A DNA stretch of 64,000 bases, from assembly GCF_040939125.1 (NCBI RefSeq), contig NZ_CP162495.1, positions 2,852,001 to 2,916,000 of the forward strand, given 5' to 3'. The DNA is from Clostridium sp. BJN0013 (GTDB lineage Bacteria; Bacillota; Clostridia; Clostridiales; Clostridiaceae). The notes below the pieces were generated by a model. The model ran no database searches. It saw nothing but the letters and a program-made list of their open reading frames with translations, and was not told where the DNA came from. The stretch's first letter is position 1. Each line of letters starts with the position of its first letter. The position numbers and the translations under genes were made by a program. This document shows, one piece after another, positions 8,974 to 19,742 of the stretch.

Positions 8974-10836
8974 ATGAATAAATTTAACTTTTCTCTTTTA
9001 GATTTTATAGATATAATTTTTTTTATAGTTATTGTAACAATTAAAATTTTAGTATATGGAAGGCATATAGAAACCGGATACATATCTTCCGCCAAACTCT
9101 TCATTCCAGTTATTGCTTCTGTGCTAATTTTTACTTCTATAGCTTGTATTTTTAAAACCAAAGGGCGTGCCAGATTTTTATATCTATGTAATCTTATAAT
9201 AAGTATTGCTATAATTAGTAATTCCATTTATTTTAGGTATTTCAAAGATCTCATATCTATACCTGTGCTAATAAGTGGATTTCAATTAAATGCAGTAAAA
9301 TCCAGTGTGATTAACTTAATTGATTTTAAGGATTTTTTATACCTTTTTGATATTTTATTTATAATTCCTTTTATCAATAGATATGTATCCAAAAGCAGTC
9401 AGAAGCTTTCCTTAAACTTTAGGCTGTCAATATTTTCAATATTGCTCATATTAGGACTTTTAATAAATTACAGAAGTTTTTATAATTTATCTAAAGAGCA
9501 ACCTAGACTTTTAAGTACTATGTATAATAAGGTGTATATATCAAGAAAATTAGGTATACTGAATTATCACTGTCTGGATATTTATAACACCATTTCTGCA
9601 AATATAAATAAACTTGTTCCTGTTTCTAAGGAGAAATTAGACAAAATACATAACTTTCTGGTATCAAATAAATCCAGTCATGAAAATTTAAAGGGTATTG
9701 CTAAAAATAAAAATCTAATAATGATTCAAGTAGAAGCCCTGCAGAATTTTGTTATAAATAGCTCTATTAATGGTCAGGAAATAACTCCAAATTTGAATGG
9801 GTGGATAAAAAGATCTGAATACTTCAATAACTTCTACTATCAAACAGCTACTGGCGGAACTTCTGATGCAGAGTTTATGACAAATACCTCATTGTATCCT
9901 GCTTCAGCAGGGGCAGCTTATCTTCTTTATTCTAGTAACTATTATAACGCAATGCCTGAAAATTTTAAGAGTAGGGGCTATTCTACCGCTGCCTTCCATG
10001 GATTTAGAGAAAATTTCTGGAATAGAAATATAATGTATCAAAAATTTGGTTTTGATACATTTTACGGTAAAAGCAGCTATAAACAGGATGAATCCATAGG
10101 ACTTGGGTTAAGTGATAAGTCTTTTCTTACCCAGTCTTTAGATAAGCTAAACAAAATGCAATCTCCCTACTATGCCTTTTTAATAACACTTACAAGTCAT
10201 TTTCCCTTCGACGATGTAAACAAGTATGGAGATTTTGATACAGGTGACTTTAAGGATACTCTTATAGGTAATTATATAAAGGCTGTACATTACACAGATG
10301 AACAGCTCGGAATGTTTCTTGATGAATTAGATAAAGAAGGCATATTGAAAAATTCTGTAGTAATATTGTATGGGGATCACCACGCAATACCCAAAGATAA
10401 ACAATTGCAACTTTTTGAATACTTAAATAAGAATTCTCACTCTGATGTGGAGTGGGAGAAACTCCAAAAAGTTCCTATGTTTATCCACTTTCCTGATGAA
10501 TCTGTAAAAGGTGTAAACCCTGTTTATGGAGGACAAATGGACATATATCCTACTGTATGCAATTTGTTTGATTTACCTGAGAAAGAAATGCTGGGAAAAG
10601 ATTTATTCAATGCTGAAAATCAAAGTGTTATATTTAGAAATGGATCTTTTATAAATAAAAATTATTACTATTCCTCTCAAGATGATGCATATTATGATAT
10701 AAATACAGACAGCAAAACCGCAAAAAATGATATACTTAAAGCAGAAAAGGAAAATGTATTAAATCAATTAGAGTACTCAGATTATATATTGAAGCATAAT
10801 TTAATTAAAAAATTAGATTCCTATAAAAATAAATAA
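8974..10836 (+). CDS. ltaS: Lipoteichoic acid synthase-like membrane sulfatase
   Basis: 620-aa protein of the LtaS family, which polymerises glycerol-phosphate from phosphatidylglycerol outside the membrane. Five hydrophobic segments fill residues about 1-165, followed by a linker and an extracellular alkaline-phosphatase-like domain. The catalytic-Thr region ATGGTSDAEF is near residue 290, and the metal-site pieces MIQVEALQNF, HGFRENFWNR and YGDHHAIPKD are present. AGGAG lies 7 nt before the ATG. Structured repeat copy A ends 23 nt upstream. The downstream tatD gene is 18 nt away and probably co-transcribed. Phosphoglycerol transferase is the safe call; exact polymer unproven. Confidence 0.88.
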   Translation: MNKFNFSLLDFIDIIFFIVIVTIKILVYGRHIETGYISSAKLFIPVIASVLIFTSIACIFKTKGRARFLYLCNLIISIAIISNSIYFRYFKDLISIPVLISGFQLNAVKSSVINLIDFKDFLYLFDILFIIPFINRYVSKSSQKLSLNFRLSIFSILLILGLLINYRSFYNLSKEQPRLLSTMYNKVYISRKLGILNYHCLDIYNTISANINKLVPVSKEKLDKIHNFLVSNKSSHENLKGIAKNKNLIMIQVEALQNFVINSSINGQEITPNLNGWIKRSEYFNNFYYQTATGGTSDAEFMTNTSLYPASAGAAYLLYSSNYYNAMPENFKSRGYSTAAFHGFRENFWNRNIMYQKFGFDTFYGKSSYKQDESIGLGLSDKSFLTQSLDKLNKMQSPYYAFLITLTSHFPFDDVNKYGDFDTGDFKDTLIGNYIKAVHYTDEQLGMFLDELDKEGILKNSVVILYGDHHAIPKDKQLQLFEYLNKNSHSDVEWEKLQKVPMFIHFPDESVKGVNPVYGGQMDIYPTVCNLFDLPEKEMLGKDLFNAENQSVIFRNGSFINKNYYYSSQDDAYYDINTDSKTAKNDILKAEKENVLNQLEYSDYILKHNLIKKLDSYKNK

Positions 10837-10854
10837 TTTATACGGAGGTAAAAT

Positions 10855-11592
10855 ATGTTTGTTGATGCACATAACCATTTAGACTTTTATAAGGACAGTT
10901 TGAATTTAAATAAGGCGTTGAACATAATAGACTGTGATAATATTAAAACGCTGGGTTGTTCTATGAATCTGGAAAGTTACCTTTTCACTAAAAATTTAAG
11001 TATATCCCACAAAAACATAATCCCCTGTTTTGGAATTCACCCCTGGGAAGCTTATAAAAACTACAGAAACCTGGATACCTTTGATGAATATATAAAAGAG
11101 TGCAAGGTCATTGGTGAAATAGGTCTTGATTATCACTGGGTTTTAGAAAGTGAAAAATTTCCTTATATGAATAGAGTTTTTGAATACTTTTCAGATAAAG
11201 CTAGTAAATACAATAAAATTACCAACATACATACAAAAGGAGCTGAAAATGAGGTACTACAGACTATAAAAAAATATAACTTAAGGACACCTATTATTCA
11301 TTGGTACAGCGGAGATTTGGATACATTAAAAAAATTTTTAGATTACGGCTGCTATTTTACAATAAGTATTGATATAGGTCATTCCAGCCTTACCAATGAA
11401 ATAGTAAAATTACTTCCTTTAGGTAGAATTTTCACCGAAACTGATGGACCAACAGCTTTAAAAAATAATAAATATGTATATCCAGACGAGGTAAAAAACA
11501 TAATAAAATGGATTTCTTTTATAAAAAATATCCCTTATGAAGAAGTTAAAGCACAAATTTGGAATAATTTCAACACACTATTTAGCAACTAA
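10855..11592 (+). CDS. TatD-family metal-dependent hydrolase
   Basis: 245-aa TIM-barrel hydrolase. Metal-ligand motifs follow the TatD order: VDAHNHLD at the N-terminus, GIHPWE, GEIGLDYHW, NIHTKGAE, PIIHWYSGD and a final ETDGP. TatD enzymes are DNases or related phosphoesterases; the substrate here cannot be told. Some positions (HWYSGD for the usual HCFSG) match the Qat/anti-phage-type or divergent TatD branch rather than classic TatD, but the context next to ltaS is not a defence locus. AGGAGGT-like site (CGGAGGT) before the ATG. Confidence 0.8.
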   Translation: MFVDAHNHLDFYKDSLNLNKALNIIDCDNIKTLGCSMNLESYLFTKNLSISHKNIIPCFGIHPWEAYKNYRNLDTFDEYIKECKVIGEIGLDYHWVLESEKFPYMNRVFEYFSDKASKYNKITNIHTKGAENEVLQTIKKYNLRTPIIHWYSGDLDTLKKFLDYGCYFTISIDIGHSSLTNEIVKLLPLGRIFTETDGPTALKNNKYVYPDEVKNIIKWISFIKNIPYEEVKAQIWNNFNTLFSN

Positions 11593-11608
11593 TTATTATG
11601 TATGATTT

Positions 11609-11642
11609 AAATGAGCAAACTCTATTATAGTTTTGCTCATTT
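11609..11642. terminator. Bidirectional terminator
   Basis: An 11-bp inverted repeat, AAATGAGCAAA / TTTGCTCATTT, separates the rightward tatD gene from the leftward membrane-protein gene. A- and T-rich edges on both sides suit termination in either direction. Confidence 0.7.
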
Positions 11643-11663
11643 ATAGTATGTATTATTTTAAAC

Positions 11664-11990
11664 TTATTTCTTTTCTTTATTTTGATTTTTCTTGATTCTG
11701 GACTTTTTATACATAAAATCTACAGTAATAGCTAAAAGTAAAAATGCCGATAATAGTATCTCCAGATTATCTCCCACTGGTGAATAATAGTATGAAACAA
11801 ATTGAACTATTAATATTACAGTGCCCAATACAATAAGAAAATTCACTTTGAAATTTACATATTTTTTATCTACACCTTCCGCATCCAATCTAAATTTTTT
11901 TCTCACTGCTTTGCTGTATTTCATTCCTAGTCCCTGAATAACACCCATAAAGCCTAAAAGGGTTAATAAATTTGTCATAGCTGACTCCAT
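11664..11990 (-). CDS. Small membrane protein, three predicted helices
   Basis: 108-aa protein with hydrophobic segments near residues 5-20, 47-65 and 75-93, and a Lys-rich C-terminal tail. The ATG at 11990 has GGAGG 8 nt upstream; the earlier ATG at 12017 has no site. I do not recognise the family. It is monocistronic, flanked by a convergent tatD gene and a divergent MBL hydrolase gene. Confidence 0.6.
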   Translation of the reverse strand: MESAMTNLLTLLGFMGVIQGLGMKYSKAVRKKFRLDAEGVDKKYVNFKVNFLIVLGTVILIVQFVSYYYSPVGDNLEILLSAFLLLAITVDFMYKKSRIKKNQNKEKK

Positions 11991-12160
11991 ACCAAATACC
12001 TCCACATAAATTTTCATTGTCAGTAAAAACTTCTTTAAAAATTATATCATGGCAGCATTAAAATTTCAAAATCCCTATATAGTCATCTTGATTACATAAT
12101 AGAATATGATATGATTAAATATATATTAATCTTATCAACAATACAAGGAAGTGTCACAAA

Positions 12161-13057
12161 ATGAATTTAAATAAAATAAAAGGCAGTACTTATTATATAG
12201 ATGCTCCCACCAACTGTGGAATATTCATTTTTAAGAATAAAAATTGCTTGATTATAGACACCGGCATAAATAACGGAGACGCTAAAAAAATAGAAACTTT
12301 ACTTCTTGAAAATAATCTTCATCCCAAATATATAATAAATACTCACAGTCACATGGATCACTGCGGCGGCAATCTATATTTCAAAAAAAATTATCCTGGC
12401 TGCCTGGTATATACTTCAAAAGGTGAAAAGATATTTATGGAAAATCCAGATCTTTTTTCTTCCATACTTTCATGCTGCCATCCTTCAAAAGCATTTAATA
12501 AAAGCAGTAAACCCATAGATGTAGATTTTATTTTAGATTATGGTATTAATAAATTGAATGATGAAAAATTCAATATAATTTCACTGCCTGGACATTCTAA
12601 AGAACATATAGCCATAGTTACCCCAGAAAAAGTTTGTTTTCTTGGAGATTCCATATTTAGCAGTGAAATATTAGATAAATATTCTTTTCCCTACTTATAT
12701 AATATAGAAGATAGCCTGACCTCTCTAAATACTATAAAAGAATTGGAGGCAGATTATTTTGTAATAAGTCATTCTGAAAAAATACTAACTAAAGAAGAAA
12801 TAATCAATTTAGCCCAGGCTAATATTACAAATATATACAAATACAAAGATGAAATATTAGATCTTTTAGAACAGCCATTAACCCGGGAGGACATACTTGA
12901 AAATATCACTATACTAAATGAATTATCCCTGGATTTTCATCAATACCACTTAAATTTTGCAGGTATATGCGCCTTTATAAACTATTTGTACAATAATAAA
13001 CTTATAGATTACTCCATAGAAGATGGTAAACTATATTATTTTAAGGTATCTGACTGA
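12161..13057 (+). CDS. MBL-fold metallo-hydrolase
   Basis: 298-aa protein of the metallo-beta-lactamase superfamily. Zinc ligands are in THSHMDHCGG (residues about 65-74), SLPGHSKEH, GDSIF and SHSEK near residue 205. Glyoxalase II-like and quorum-quenching-like members share these motifs, so the substrate is open. AAGGAAGTG lies before the ATG. Its last 22 nt overlap the end of the convergent gene on the other strand. Confidence 0.8.
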   Translation: MNLNKIKGSTYYIDAPTNCGIFIFKNKNCLIIDTGINNGDAKKIETLLLENNLHPKYIINTHSHMDHCGGNLYFKKNYPGCLVYTSKGEKIFMENPDLFSSILSCCHPSKAFNKSSKPIDVDFILDYGINKLNDEKFNIISLPGHSKEHIAIVTPEKVCFLGDSIFSSEILDKYSFPYLYNIEDSLTSLNTIKELEADYFVISHSEKILTKEEIINLAQANITNIYKYKDEILDLLEQPLTREDILENITILNELSLDFHQYHLNFAGICAFINYLYNNKLIDYSIEDGKLYYFKVSD

Positions 13058-14106
13058 AATAAACTACTTCTTATTTTGTTGTCACTTTCACTGATTACTC
13101 CATAATCATATACAGCTATTAGATTTCCCGAATATTTTGTAACCTCACCTGTAGTAATCTCTTTCACCTGGCTATTGACAGGATCATCTATGTATATTTT
13201 ACCATATCTTGTAATATGTATATTATTCTTATCAATATATTCTGACAATGCATGGATCTTCCAGTTGGTACCAGTAGATTGGAGATTTGTTACAAATATT
13301 TTATTTATCTTATTATTGTCTCCATTTCCTATATAAACATTATTTTCTTTATCCGTGTTTAATAGATAGTGCATTGCATTTTCTCCTGTAGCTATTACTC
13401 CACCTTTCCCCGTTCTTATCCTGTTATAGGTTCTGTCCTCATAGATTAGCTCATCACCATTTTTTGTATTTACAGCTTTTATATTTCCAAGTTCACAGTT
13501 TACAAAATTAACCAGGTTCATTTGATTCATAATATTTACTCTGTATATTCTACTTCTTGCCCCTTCTCTCCCCGAACTTACGTAAGTCACATTACTCGCC
13601 CCGGAAAAGGCTATATATTTAACTTCATACTCTTCATCTGGAAGCAGTATAGATAATTCTTCATTGCTCTCTTCATTTTTTAAAGTATAGGTAGCATCTT
13701 TCTTCGGATTATAGGATTCAAATTTTAAATAACTATCTCCTCCTTCAATGGACTTTTCTGCTATAAGAATATTATTGGTATCCAAAAACCAGGTATAATA
13801 TGACAATTCATTGCCATCAGCTAAAGTTACTTCTTTTTTATCATTATTTGATGTATCAACTACAATTAAAGATTCACCATTATAGTAGGATATATACTCT
13901 CCACTATGAGAAATCTTTATATCTTTTGCATCCTCCGGGATTTTTACATTAATTTTGTTGGGTTCCTTCTTTGAAGATACATCTACTTTTTTTATATTAA
14001 AATTTAATTCATCATTAAAATAAAATTTATCCATAAATAAAAGAGCTGCCATCTCTATAATTATTGGAATTAAAGTCCACATCATTATTCTCTTAAGTTT
14101 TTTCAT
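13036..14106 (-). CDS. Membrane-anchored extracytoplasmic protein, possible beta-propeller
   Basis: 356-aa protein with one N-terminal transmembrane anchor (residues about 7-25) and an outside domain. The body has repeated segments of the form ISHSGEYISYYNG, TYTLKN, SGRE, IRTGKGG and VYIGNGDNN that resemble propeller blades, but no family is recognised. The start follows GGAGAG. It sits 15 nt downstream of the phosphodiester-glycosidase-like gene, so the two exported proteins probably form an operon and act together at the cell surface. Confidence 0.65.
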   Translation of the reverse strand: MKKLKRIMMWTLIPIIIEMAALLFMDKFYFNDELNFNIKKVDVSSKKEPNKINVKIPEDAKDIKISHSGEYISYYNGESLIVVDTSNNDKKEVTLADGNELSYYTWFLDTNNILIAEKSIEGGDSYLKFESYNPKKDATYTLKNEESNEELSILLPDEEYEVKYIAFSGASNVTYVSSGREGARSRIYRVNIMNQMNLVNFVNCELGNIKAVNTKNGDELIYEDRTYNRIRTGKGGVIATGENAMHYLLNTDKENNVYIGNGDNNKINKIFVTNLQSTGTNWKIHALSEYIDKNNIHITRYGKIYIDDPVNSQVKEITTGEVTKYSGNLIAVYDYGVISESDNKIRSSLFQSDTLK

Positions 14107-14121
14107 ATATCACACTCTCCT

Positions 14122-15141
14122 CTAAGGCTTTACATATAATACCGTAGCCACGGTTCTCTCCCCATTCCAATCACAAGGGTCGTTTATTACTTCCCCATTA
14201 AAATACATAGTAGTAGAGGAACCTCCATCTAAATTGCCGGCATTAACTACCCCCTGCTGTAAGAGTATGTTTTGTATTTCTTTCAAAGAGGCACCGGTTT
14301 TGAATCCTTTTCTCCCATCTACAACCAACATTACTATAGTTCCATCTGCTTTTTGGCCTATAGCTGTTCTGGGATTTAAGCCCTCATTTTCTACAGCTAC
14401 AGTCTTTCCATTTATTATTAGTGAATTTCTGAAAGAAATTGCCTCCTGTACATTTTCATCTAAAAGTTCCTGCAGGGTATGATCCCCAACTATAAGCCTG
14501 CCATCTGAAGTAAAAGCTGTAACATTTATCTTATCGGAATAGTCAACATCACTATATATAAGTTTTCCTCCAGATATTATAATTCCCTCGGGATAAGCTC
14601 CTGTTCCCACCCACATCTTACCGCTGGTGGTTTTATCTGAGAATCCTCCTCCATTTATGGCAGCTACGGCTCCATTACGCTCTGCTATTTCACTGGTTCT
14701 CTCCCCTACTTCTTTTAATTTACTTGTATATCCCACCTTTATCCTCTTTGGATCATTTATTTCAAGAATGTACCCATCAAATTTTCTATTATTTGTTATA
14801 TCATACCTTTTAATATCATTATCACCTACATGACTTATATTTACATTATCAGGATTTTCCTTTTCTGCACTGGTGGTTTCGCCACTTTTACCCTGATTGA
14901 GTATTTTTGTTATTTCATCATCAGACAAAAAAATGGTAGCTATATACTGATGGCTGAGAGTTGCCATAGCCGTACCTACTATCTGACTTTTTACATTCTT
15001 AAAAGGTCCATAAAATACCAATATAGGACCTGCAATAATAAATACTATTAATTCATATATTAGAAATAAAATAAGTGACTTAAAAACACTTTTTTTCTTC
15101 TTCTTTCTTTTCTTTCTACGCCTATTTTCTAAATTACTCAT
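14122..15141 (-). CDS. Phosphodiester glycosidase (NAGPA/DUF2233) family exoprotein
   Basis: 339-aa protein with a basic N-terminus (RRRKKRKKKKK) and one transmembrane helix near residues 22-45, so the catalytic part faces outside. Family motifs are clear: AAINGGGFSD, NPRTAIGQ, VVDGRKGF and the terminal NAGNLDGGSSTTMYFNG. The family cleaves or handles GlcNAc-phosphodiesters and is common beside cell-wall polymer genes. GGAGGT lies 8-9 nt before the ATG. First gene of a probable two-gene operon. Confidence 0.85.
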   Translation of the reverse strand: MSNLENRRRKKRKKKKKSVFKSLILFLIYELIVFIIAGPILVFYGPFKNVKSQIVGTAMATLSHQYIATIFLSDDEITKILNQGKSGETTSAEKENPDNVNISHVGDNDIKRYDITNNRKFDGYILEINDPKRIKVGYTSKLKEVGERTSEIAERNGAVAAINGGGFSDKTTSGKMWVGTGAYPEGIIISGGKLIYSDVDYSDKINVTAFTSDGRLIVGDHTLQELLDENVQEAISFRNSLIINGKTVAVENEGLNPRTAIGQKADGTIVMLVVDGRKGFKTGASLKEIQNILLQQGVVNAGNLDGGSSTTMYFNGEVINDPCDWNGERTVATVLYVKP

Positions 15142-15272
15142 AAAAGTTATACCTCCATATAATATAGGTACTATTTTACTATTATTTTTAAATTATTTCT
15201 ACCGAAAAAGGTATCATGAGTAAATTTGTAACATAATATTTATAAACTTTCCCTAATAATTTAGAGGTCTAA

Positions 15273-15315
15273 ATAAAAAAGCTAATCACCCCTTATAAAA
15301 ACAGAGTGATTAACT
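15273..15315 (-). terminator. Terminator of the pur operon
   Basis: On the minus strand AGTTAATCAC pairs with GTGATTAGCT across a loop of about 16 nt and is followed by TTTTTTATTT. It starts 12 nt after the purD stop. Confidence 0.8.
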
Positions 15316-15326
15316 ATTTATCTAAA

Positions 15327-16568
15327 TTATCGCCCTATATCAGTTCTAAAATACATTCCTTCAAAATTTATTCCCTTCAAACTGTTATAAGCTGATTCAA
15401 TTGCTTCATTTAAATCATTTCCCAATCCATAGGCGGATAAAACTCTTCCTCCTGATGTTATAAACTCTCCATTTTTCATTTTAACTCCTGCTGCAAAAAT
15501 ATTATTTGACTTTTCCATACCTTCTATGCTAAAACCAGTATTATATTTTCCTGGATAGCCTTTAGATGCAGCTACTACCGAGCAGCAGGCACCCTTCTTC
15601 CACTGTAAATCAAACTTATCAAGTTTTCCTTCAAGTGAAGCCTGTATAAGCTCTACTAGATCACTTTTCATTAGAGGAAGTACTGCCTGAGTTTCAGGAT
15701 CTCCCATTCTTACGTTGTATTCCAGAAGATAAATTCCTTTTTTAGTTATCATTATTCCAAAAAAAATTATGCCTATATAATCCAGGTTTTCTTGCTGTAT
15801 TCCTTTTAATGTAGGATTCATTATACTTTCCTTAAAATCCTTTAATACCTTTTTGCTGCAATAAGGATTCGGCGATATGGCTCCCATACCTCCTGTATTT
15901 GGTCCCTTGCCTCCATCATAAATTTGTTTATGATCTTTTGCAGACATAAATGGGATAATACTCTTTCCATCTGTTATTGTAAGTATGGAAGCTTCCACTC
16001 CCTCTAAAAACTCTTCAATAACTATATTTTTTCCTGCCCCTTTAAATATATCTTTCACCATAAAGTCCTCTATTGTAAACTGAGCTTCTTTATAATTTTT
16101 ACATATGGATACACCTTTTCCCGCTGCCAATCCATCTGCCTTTATAACTACTGGATATTCACACTCCCTGATATATTTTAGTGCCTCATCTTTATCATTG
16201 AATACACCATATTTTGCAGTTTTAATTCCATATTTTTTCATGAAATCTTTAGAATAAATTTTACTTCCCTCAAGCATTGCAGCCTTTGAAGTAGGTCCAA
16301 AAATATTCAATCCTCTGCTTCTAAATTTGTCTACTATACCTTCTATAAGTGGATTCTCCGGGCCCACTACAGTTAAATCTATTTTTGATTCTAATACAAA
16401 ATTTACAAGTTCATCTATATCTGTTATATCTATGTTAGTGCATTTACTCTCTGCCTGAATTCCACCATTTCCGGAAGCACAAAATATTTTATCTACTTTA
16501 GGATTCTGTGCTATTTTCCAGCAAATAGCATGTTCCCGTCCTCCTGAACCAATTACAAGTACTTTCAC
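15327..16568 (-). CDS. purD: Phosphoribosylamine-glycine ligase (GAR synthetase)
   Basis: 413-aa ATP-grasp enzyme that joins glycine to phosphoribosylamine, step 2 of purine synthesis. N-terminal VLVIGSGGREHAICWK, PENPLIEGI, KADGLAAGKG, GPNTGGMGAISPNPY and YNVRMGDPETQ are PurD signatures. The start is GTG at 16568, preceded by AAAGGGGTG; the longer frame to 16601 has no better site. Last gene of the pur operon, about 43 nt after purH. Confidence 0.95.
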   Translation of the reverse strand: MKVLVIGSGGREHAICWKIAQNPKVDKIFCASGNGGIQAESKCTNIDITDIDELVNFVLESKIDLTVVGPENPLIEGIVDKFRSRGLNIFGPTSKAAMLEGSKIYSKDFMKKYGIKTAKYGVFNDKDEALKYIRECEYPVVIKADGLAAGKGVSICKNYKEAQFTIEDFMVKDIFKGAGKNIVIEEFLEGVEASILTITDGKSIIPFMSAKDHKQIYDGGKGPNTGGMGAISPNPYCSKKVLKDFKESIMNPTLKGIQQENLDYIGIIFFGIMITKKGIYLLEYNVRMGDPETQAVLPLMKSDLVELIQASLEGKLDKFDLQWKKGACCSVVAASKGYPGKYNTGFSIEGMEKSNNIFAAGVKMKNGEFITSGGRVLSAYGLGNDLNEAIESAYNSLKGINFEGMYFRTDIGR

Positions 16569-16611
16569 TGTATACACCCCTTTTTTCAATTCACAATTCA
16601 CGATTTACAAT

Positions 16612-18111
16612 TTAGTGTTTAAAATGCCTTATTCCTGTAAATATCATTGATATTTCATTTTTATTGCATTCTTCTATGGAATCCTTATCTCTTACAGAAC
16701 CTCCCGGTTGAATTATTGCCTTTATGCCATATTTTGCAGCTTCACAAACTACATCATTAAATGGGAAAAATGCATCAGATGCTAAAACTACTCCATCTCC
16801 TGCCCTGTCCAGTGCATGACAAGTAGGCCATATTCTATTTACCTGACCCCCACCAATACCTTTAGCCATAAAATCCTTAACTACTACAATGGCATTTGAT
16901 TTTACATATTTACATACTTTCATTCCAAATATTAAATTATCTATTTCCTCTTTGGAAGGTTCCTTATCAGTAACTACTTTCATATCTTCTAGGAGCTTGT
17001 CATCGGCAGACTGTACAAGTATTCCTCCGTCCACCTTGGCTAATTCCATACTATTAGTTGGTTTTACACTACATTTAATTATTCTCAAATTTTTCTTTTT
17101 TGTTAATACCTTTAAAGCTTCTTCATCAAAATCCGGTGCAATAACTATTTCAACAAAAATTTTTGATATTTCCTCTGCAGTTTTTACATCCACTTTTCTA
17201 TTTACAGCTATAATCCCCCCATAAATTGAAGTTGGATCACATTCATAGGTCTTAACATAGGCCTCATATAAGTCTTTTCCAAGAGCCACACCGCAAGGAG
17301 TATTGTGCTTAACTGCCACACAGCATATTTCTTCAAATTCATTTACTACCTTCCATGCTATATCCATATCTTTTATGTTATTATAAGAAAGTTGTTTACC
17401 GTTTAGCTGGGTAAAATCTTTCATAGGGGCAGTTCCTGCTGTAGCAGTATAGTAAGCGGCACTTTGATGTGGATTTTCTCCATATCTTAAATTATCCATC
17501 TTTTTATAAGAAAGACTTAAATACTCAGGATAATCTTCTTCCAGCAGAAAGTTGCTTATAGCCCCGTCATAAGCAGACATTAGATTAAACACCTTTCCCG
17601 CCAATTTTTTTCTAAAATCATAGGGTACATCTCCCTTTGAATCCATTTCTTCAATTAATTTTGAGTAGTCTCCTACATCTGTAACTACTATTACGTCCTT
17701 AAAATTTTTAGCAGCAGCCCTTATCATGGTAGGCCCGCCTATATCTATAAATTCCACTTTTTCTTCAAAGGTAATATTGTCATCTACTTTGTCAAAAAAA
17801 GGATACAAGTTTACTACTACCATATCTATGGGAAGAATACCCTTCTTAGCTATGGTATCCATGTGTTCTTTATTGTCTCTCTTAGCCAGTATGCCTGAAT
17901 GTATAGCAGGATGAAGGGTCTTTACCCTGCCATCTAATATCTCATCAAAACCTGTAATCTTTGACACTTCTGTAACCTGTATATTATTTTCTTCCAAATA
18001 CCTATAAGTTCCCCCTGTAGATATTAACTCCACTCCTTTGTTTCTTAAAAATTGTGCCAACTCCAATAAACCTTCTTTATTATAAACACTTATCAATGCA
18101 CGATTTATCAT
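16612..18111 (-). CDS. purH: Bifunctional AICAR formyltransferase / IMP cyclohydrolase
   Basis: 499-aa protein that performs the last two steps to IMP. The N-terminal cyclohydrolase domain has [28 protein letters not shown] and [15 protein letters not shown]. The C-terminal transformylase has [47 protein letters not shown] and [12 protein letters not shown]. Full length. It follows purN by about 23 nt. Confidence 0.96.
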   Translation of the reverse strand: MINRALISVYNKEGLLELAQFLRNKGVELISTGGTYRYLEENNIQVTEVSKITGFDEILDGRVKTLHPAIHSGILAKRDNKEHMDTIAKKGILPIDMVVVNLYPFFDKVDDNITFEEKVEFIDIGGPTMIRAAAKNFKDVIVVTDVGDYSKLIEEMDSKGDVPYDFRKKLAGKVFNLMSAYDGAISNFLLEEDYPEYLSLSYKKMDNLRYGENPHQSAAYYTATAGTAPMKDFTQLNGKQLSYNNIKDMDIAWKVVNEFEEICCVAVKHNTPCGVALGKDLYEAYVKTYECDPTSIYGGIIAVNRKVDVKTAEEISKIFVEIVIAPDFDEEALKVLTKKKNLRIIKCSVKPTNSMELAKVDGGILVQSADDKLLEDMKVVTDKEPSKEEIDNLIFGMKVCKYVKSNAIVVVKDFMAKGIGGGQVNRIWPTCHALDRAGDGVVLASDAFFPFNDVVCEAAKYGIKAIIQPGGSVRDKDSIEECNKNEISMIFTGIRHFKH

Positions 18112-18134
18112 ATTTAAGCCTCCAATTATTTTAT

Positions 18135-18746
18135 TTATAAAATTTTTACTCTTTTTCCTTCCACTATTACCTTATTTTCAGAAATCAGCTTAATCACCTT
18201 TGGAAGAGCCTTATGCTCCTCTTTTAGCACCCTTTGTTGAAGCTCCTCTGGAGTGTCTTCAAAATATACAGGTACTGCCTTTTGAAATATTATAGGTCCG
18301 CTATCTGTACCTTCATCTACAAAATGTACGGTACACCCTGATATTTTAACTCCATGTTCCAGTACTTTTTCATGAACTTTTATGCCATACATTCCATCTC
18401 CACAAAAGGAGGGTATAAGTGAAGGATGTATATTAATCATTCTGTTTTGAAATTGTGAAATCAAATCACCTTTTAGTATAGAAAGCCAGCCTGCACACAC
18501 TATTAATTGAACCCTATTATGTAAAAGTTTCAGTATTTCATCGGAAATATTAGATTTATAAATTTTTCTATTCAATACGTGATATTCAATATTATTTTTT
18601 TTAGCCCTTTCCAGAACATATACTCCCGGCCTGTCACTTATTAAGATATCTATAATGCAATTTTTTAAATACCCACTATGGACAGCATCTATTATGGACT
18701 GAAAGTCAGTACCTCCCCCGGAAGCTAAAACTGCTATTTTAAACAT
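18135..18746 (-). CDS. purN: Phosphoribosylglycinamide formyltransferase
   Basis: 203-aa folate-dependent GAR transformylase. N-terminal [16 protein letters not shown], the catalytic [11 protein letters not shown] (Asn and His) and a [17 protein letters not shown] stretch are diagnostic. One extra residue block, FCGDGMYG, replaces the usual F-G-GMYG. Its start overlaps the purM end by 13 nt, so translation is probably coupled. Confidence 0.95.
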   Translation of the reverse strand: MFKIAVLASGGGTDFQSIIDAVHSGYLKNCIIDILISDRPGVYVLERAKKNNIEYHVLNRKIYKSNISDEILKLLHNRVQLIVCAGWLSILKGDLISQFQNRMINIHPSLIPSFCGDGMYGIKVHEKVLEHGVKISGCTVHFVDEGTDSGPIIFQKAVPVYFEDTPEELQQRVLKEEHKALPKVIKLISENKVIVEGKRVKIL

Positions 18747-19729
18747 ACCCTTTTTTCCCTTCTTTTCACATGCCCAATAATATAGGCTTTTTCCCCCATT
18801 TCATTCAAATCCTTTATTATATTTGGAGCATCTTTGCTATCTACACAAAGTACAAAACCTATACCCATATTGTAAGTATTGTACATATGTTCTTCATCCA
18901 CACCTAAATCCATTATATATTTAAATATCTCAGGTACCTCAAAACTATTTTTATCTATAACCGCTGTAAAATCATCTTTAAACATTCTGGGTATATTCTC
19001 ATAAAAACCTCCTCCTGTTATATGAGCCATAGCTTTGATTTTAAATTTCTCCAAAAGCTTTAAAACTGGCTTTACATATATCTTTGTAGGAGTTAAAAGT
19101 ATTTCACCTAAAGTGCTTCCAAAAAAATCTACCTTTAGATTATCTATGAGCCTTCTAACAAGAGAGTATCCATTACTGTGTACTCCACTTGAAGCTATCC
19201 CAACCAATACATCTCCTTCTTCTACAGTACTACCATTTATTATGCTGTCTTTTTCCACAACTCCCACGGCAAATCCTGCCATGTCATATTCTCCTTTGGA
19301 GTAAAAACCCGGCATCTCAGCTGTCTCTCCCCCAATTAGTGCACAGCCTGCATCCATGCATCCTCTTGATATTCCTTTAACTAGTTCTGCTGCTACTTCT
19401 GCTTCTAAATTAGAACAAGCCAAATAGTCCAGGAAAAACAGTGGTTTTGCACCATGGCATAAAATATCATTAACACACATGGCAACGCAATCTATTCCTA
19501 CAGTATCATATATTTTCATTTCAAAAGCTATTTTAAGCTTTGTTCCAACTCCATCTGTTCCAGATACAAGTACCGGATTTTTGTACTTACCCAGTTCAAA
19601 CATACCAGCAAAACTACCAAGTCCATTTAAAACTCCCGGAATAAAAGTCTGCGTGGAATATTCCTTCATAAGCTTTACAGACTTATACCCTTCTTCAATA
19701 TTTACACCAGAATCCTTATATGTTATCAT
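18734..19729 (-). CDS. purM: Phosphoribosylformylglycinamidine cyclo-ligase (AIR synthetase)
   Basis: 331-aa ATP-dependent enzyme making AIR. SGTDGVGTKLKIAFE, MCVNDILCHGAKPLFFLDY, GGETAEMPGFY, SSGVHSNGYSLVRR and AHITGGGFYENIPRM are all present at the expected order. The start follows GGAAGG. Operon position is between purF and purN. Confidence 0.96.
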   Translation of the reverse strand: MITYKDSGVNIEEGYKSVKLMKEYSTQTFIPGVLNGLGSFAGMFELGKYKNPVLVSGTDGVGTKLKIAFEMKIYDTVGIDCVAMCVNDILCHGAKPLFFLDYLACSNLEAEVAAELVKGISRGCMDAGCALIGGETAEMPGFYSKGEYDMAGFAVGVVEKDSIINGSTVEEGDVLVGIASSGVHSNGYSLVRRLIDNLKVDFFGSTLGEILLTPTKIYVKPVLKLLEKFKIKAMAHITGGGFYENIPRMFKDDFTAVIDKNSFEVPEIFKYIMDLGVDEEHMYNTYNMGIGFVLCVDSKDAPNIIKDLNEMGEKAYIIGHVKRREKRVCLK

Positions 19730-19742
19730 AGTATACCTTCCT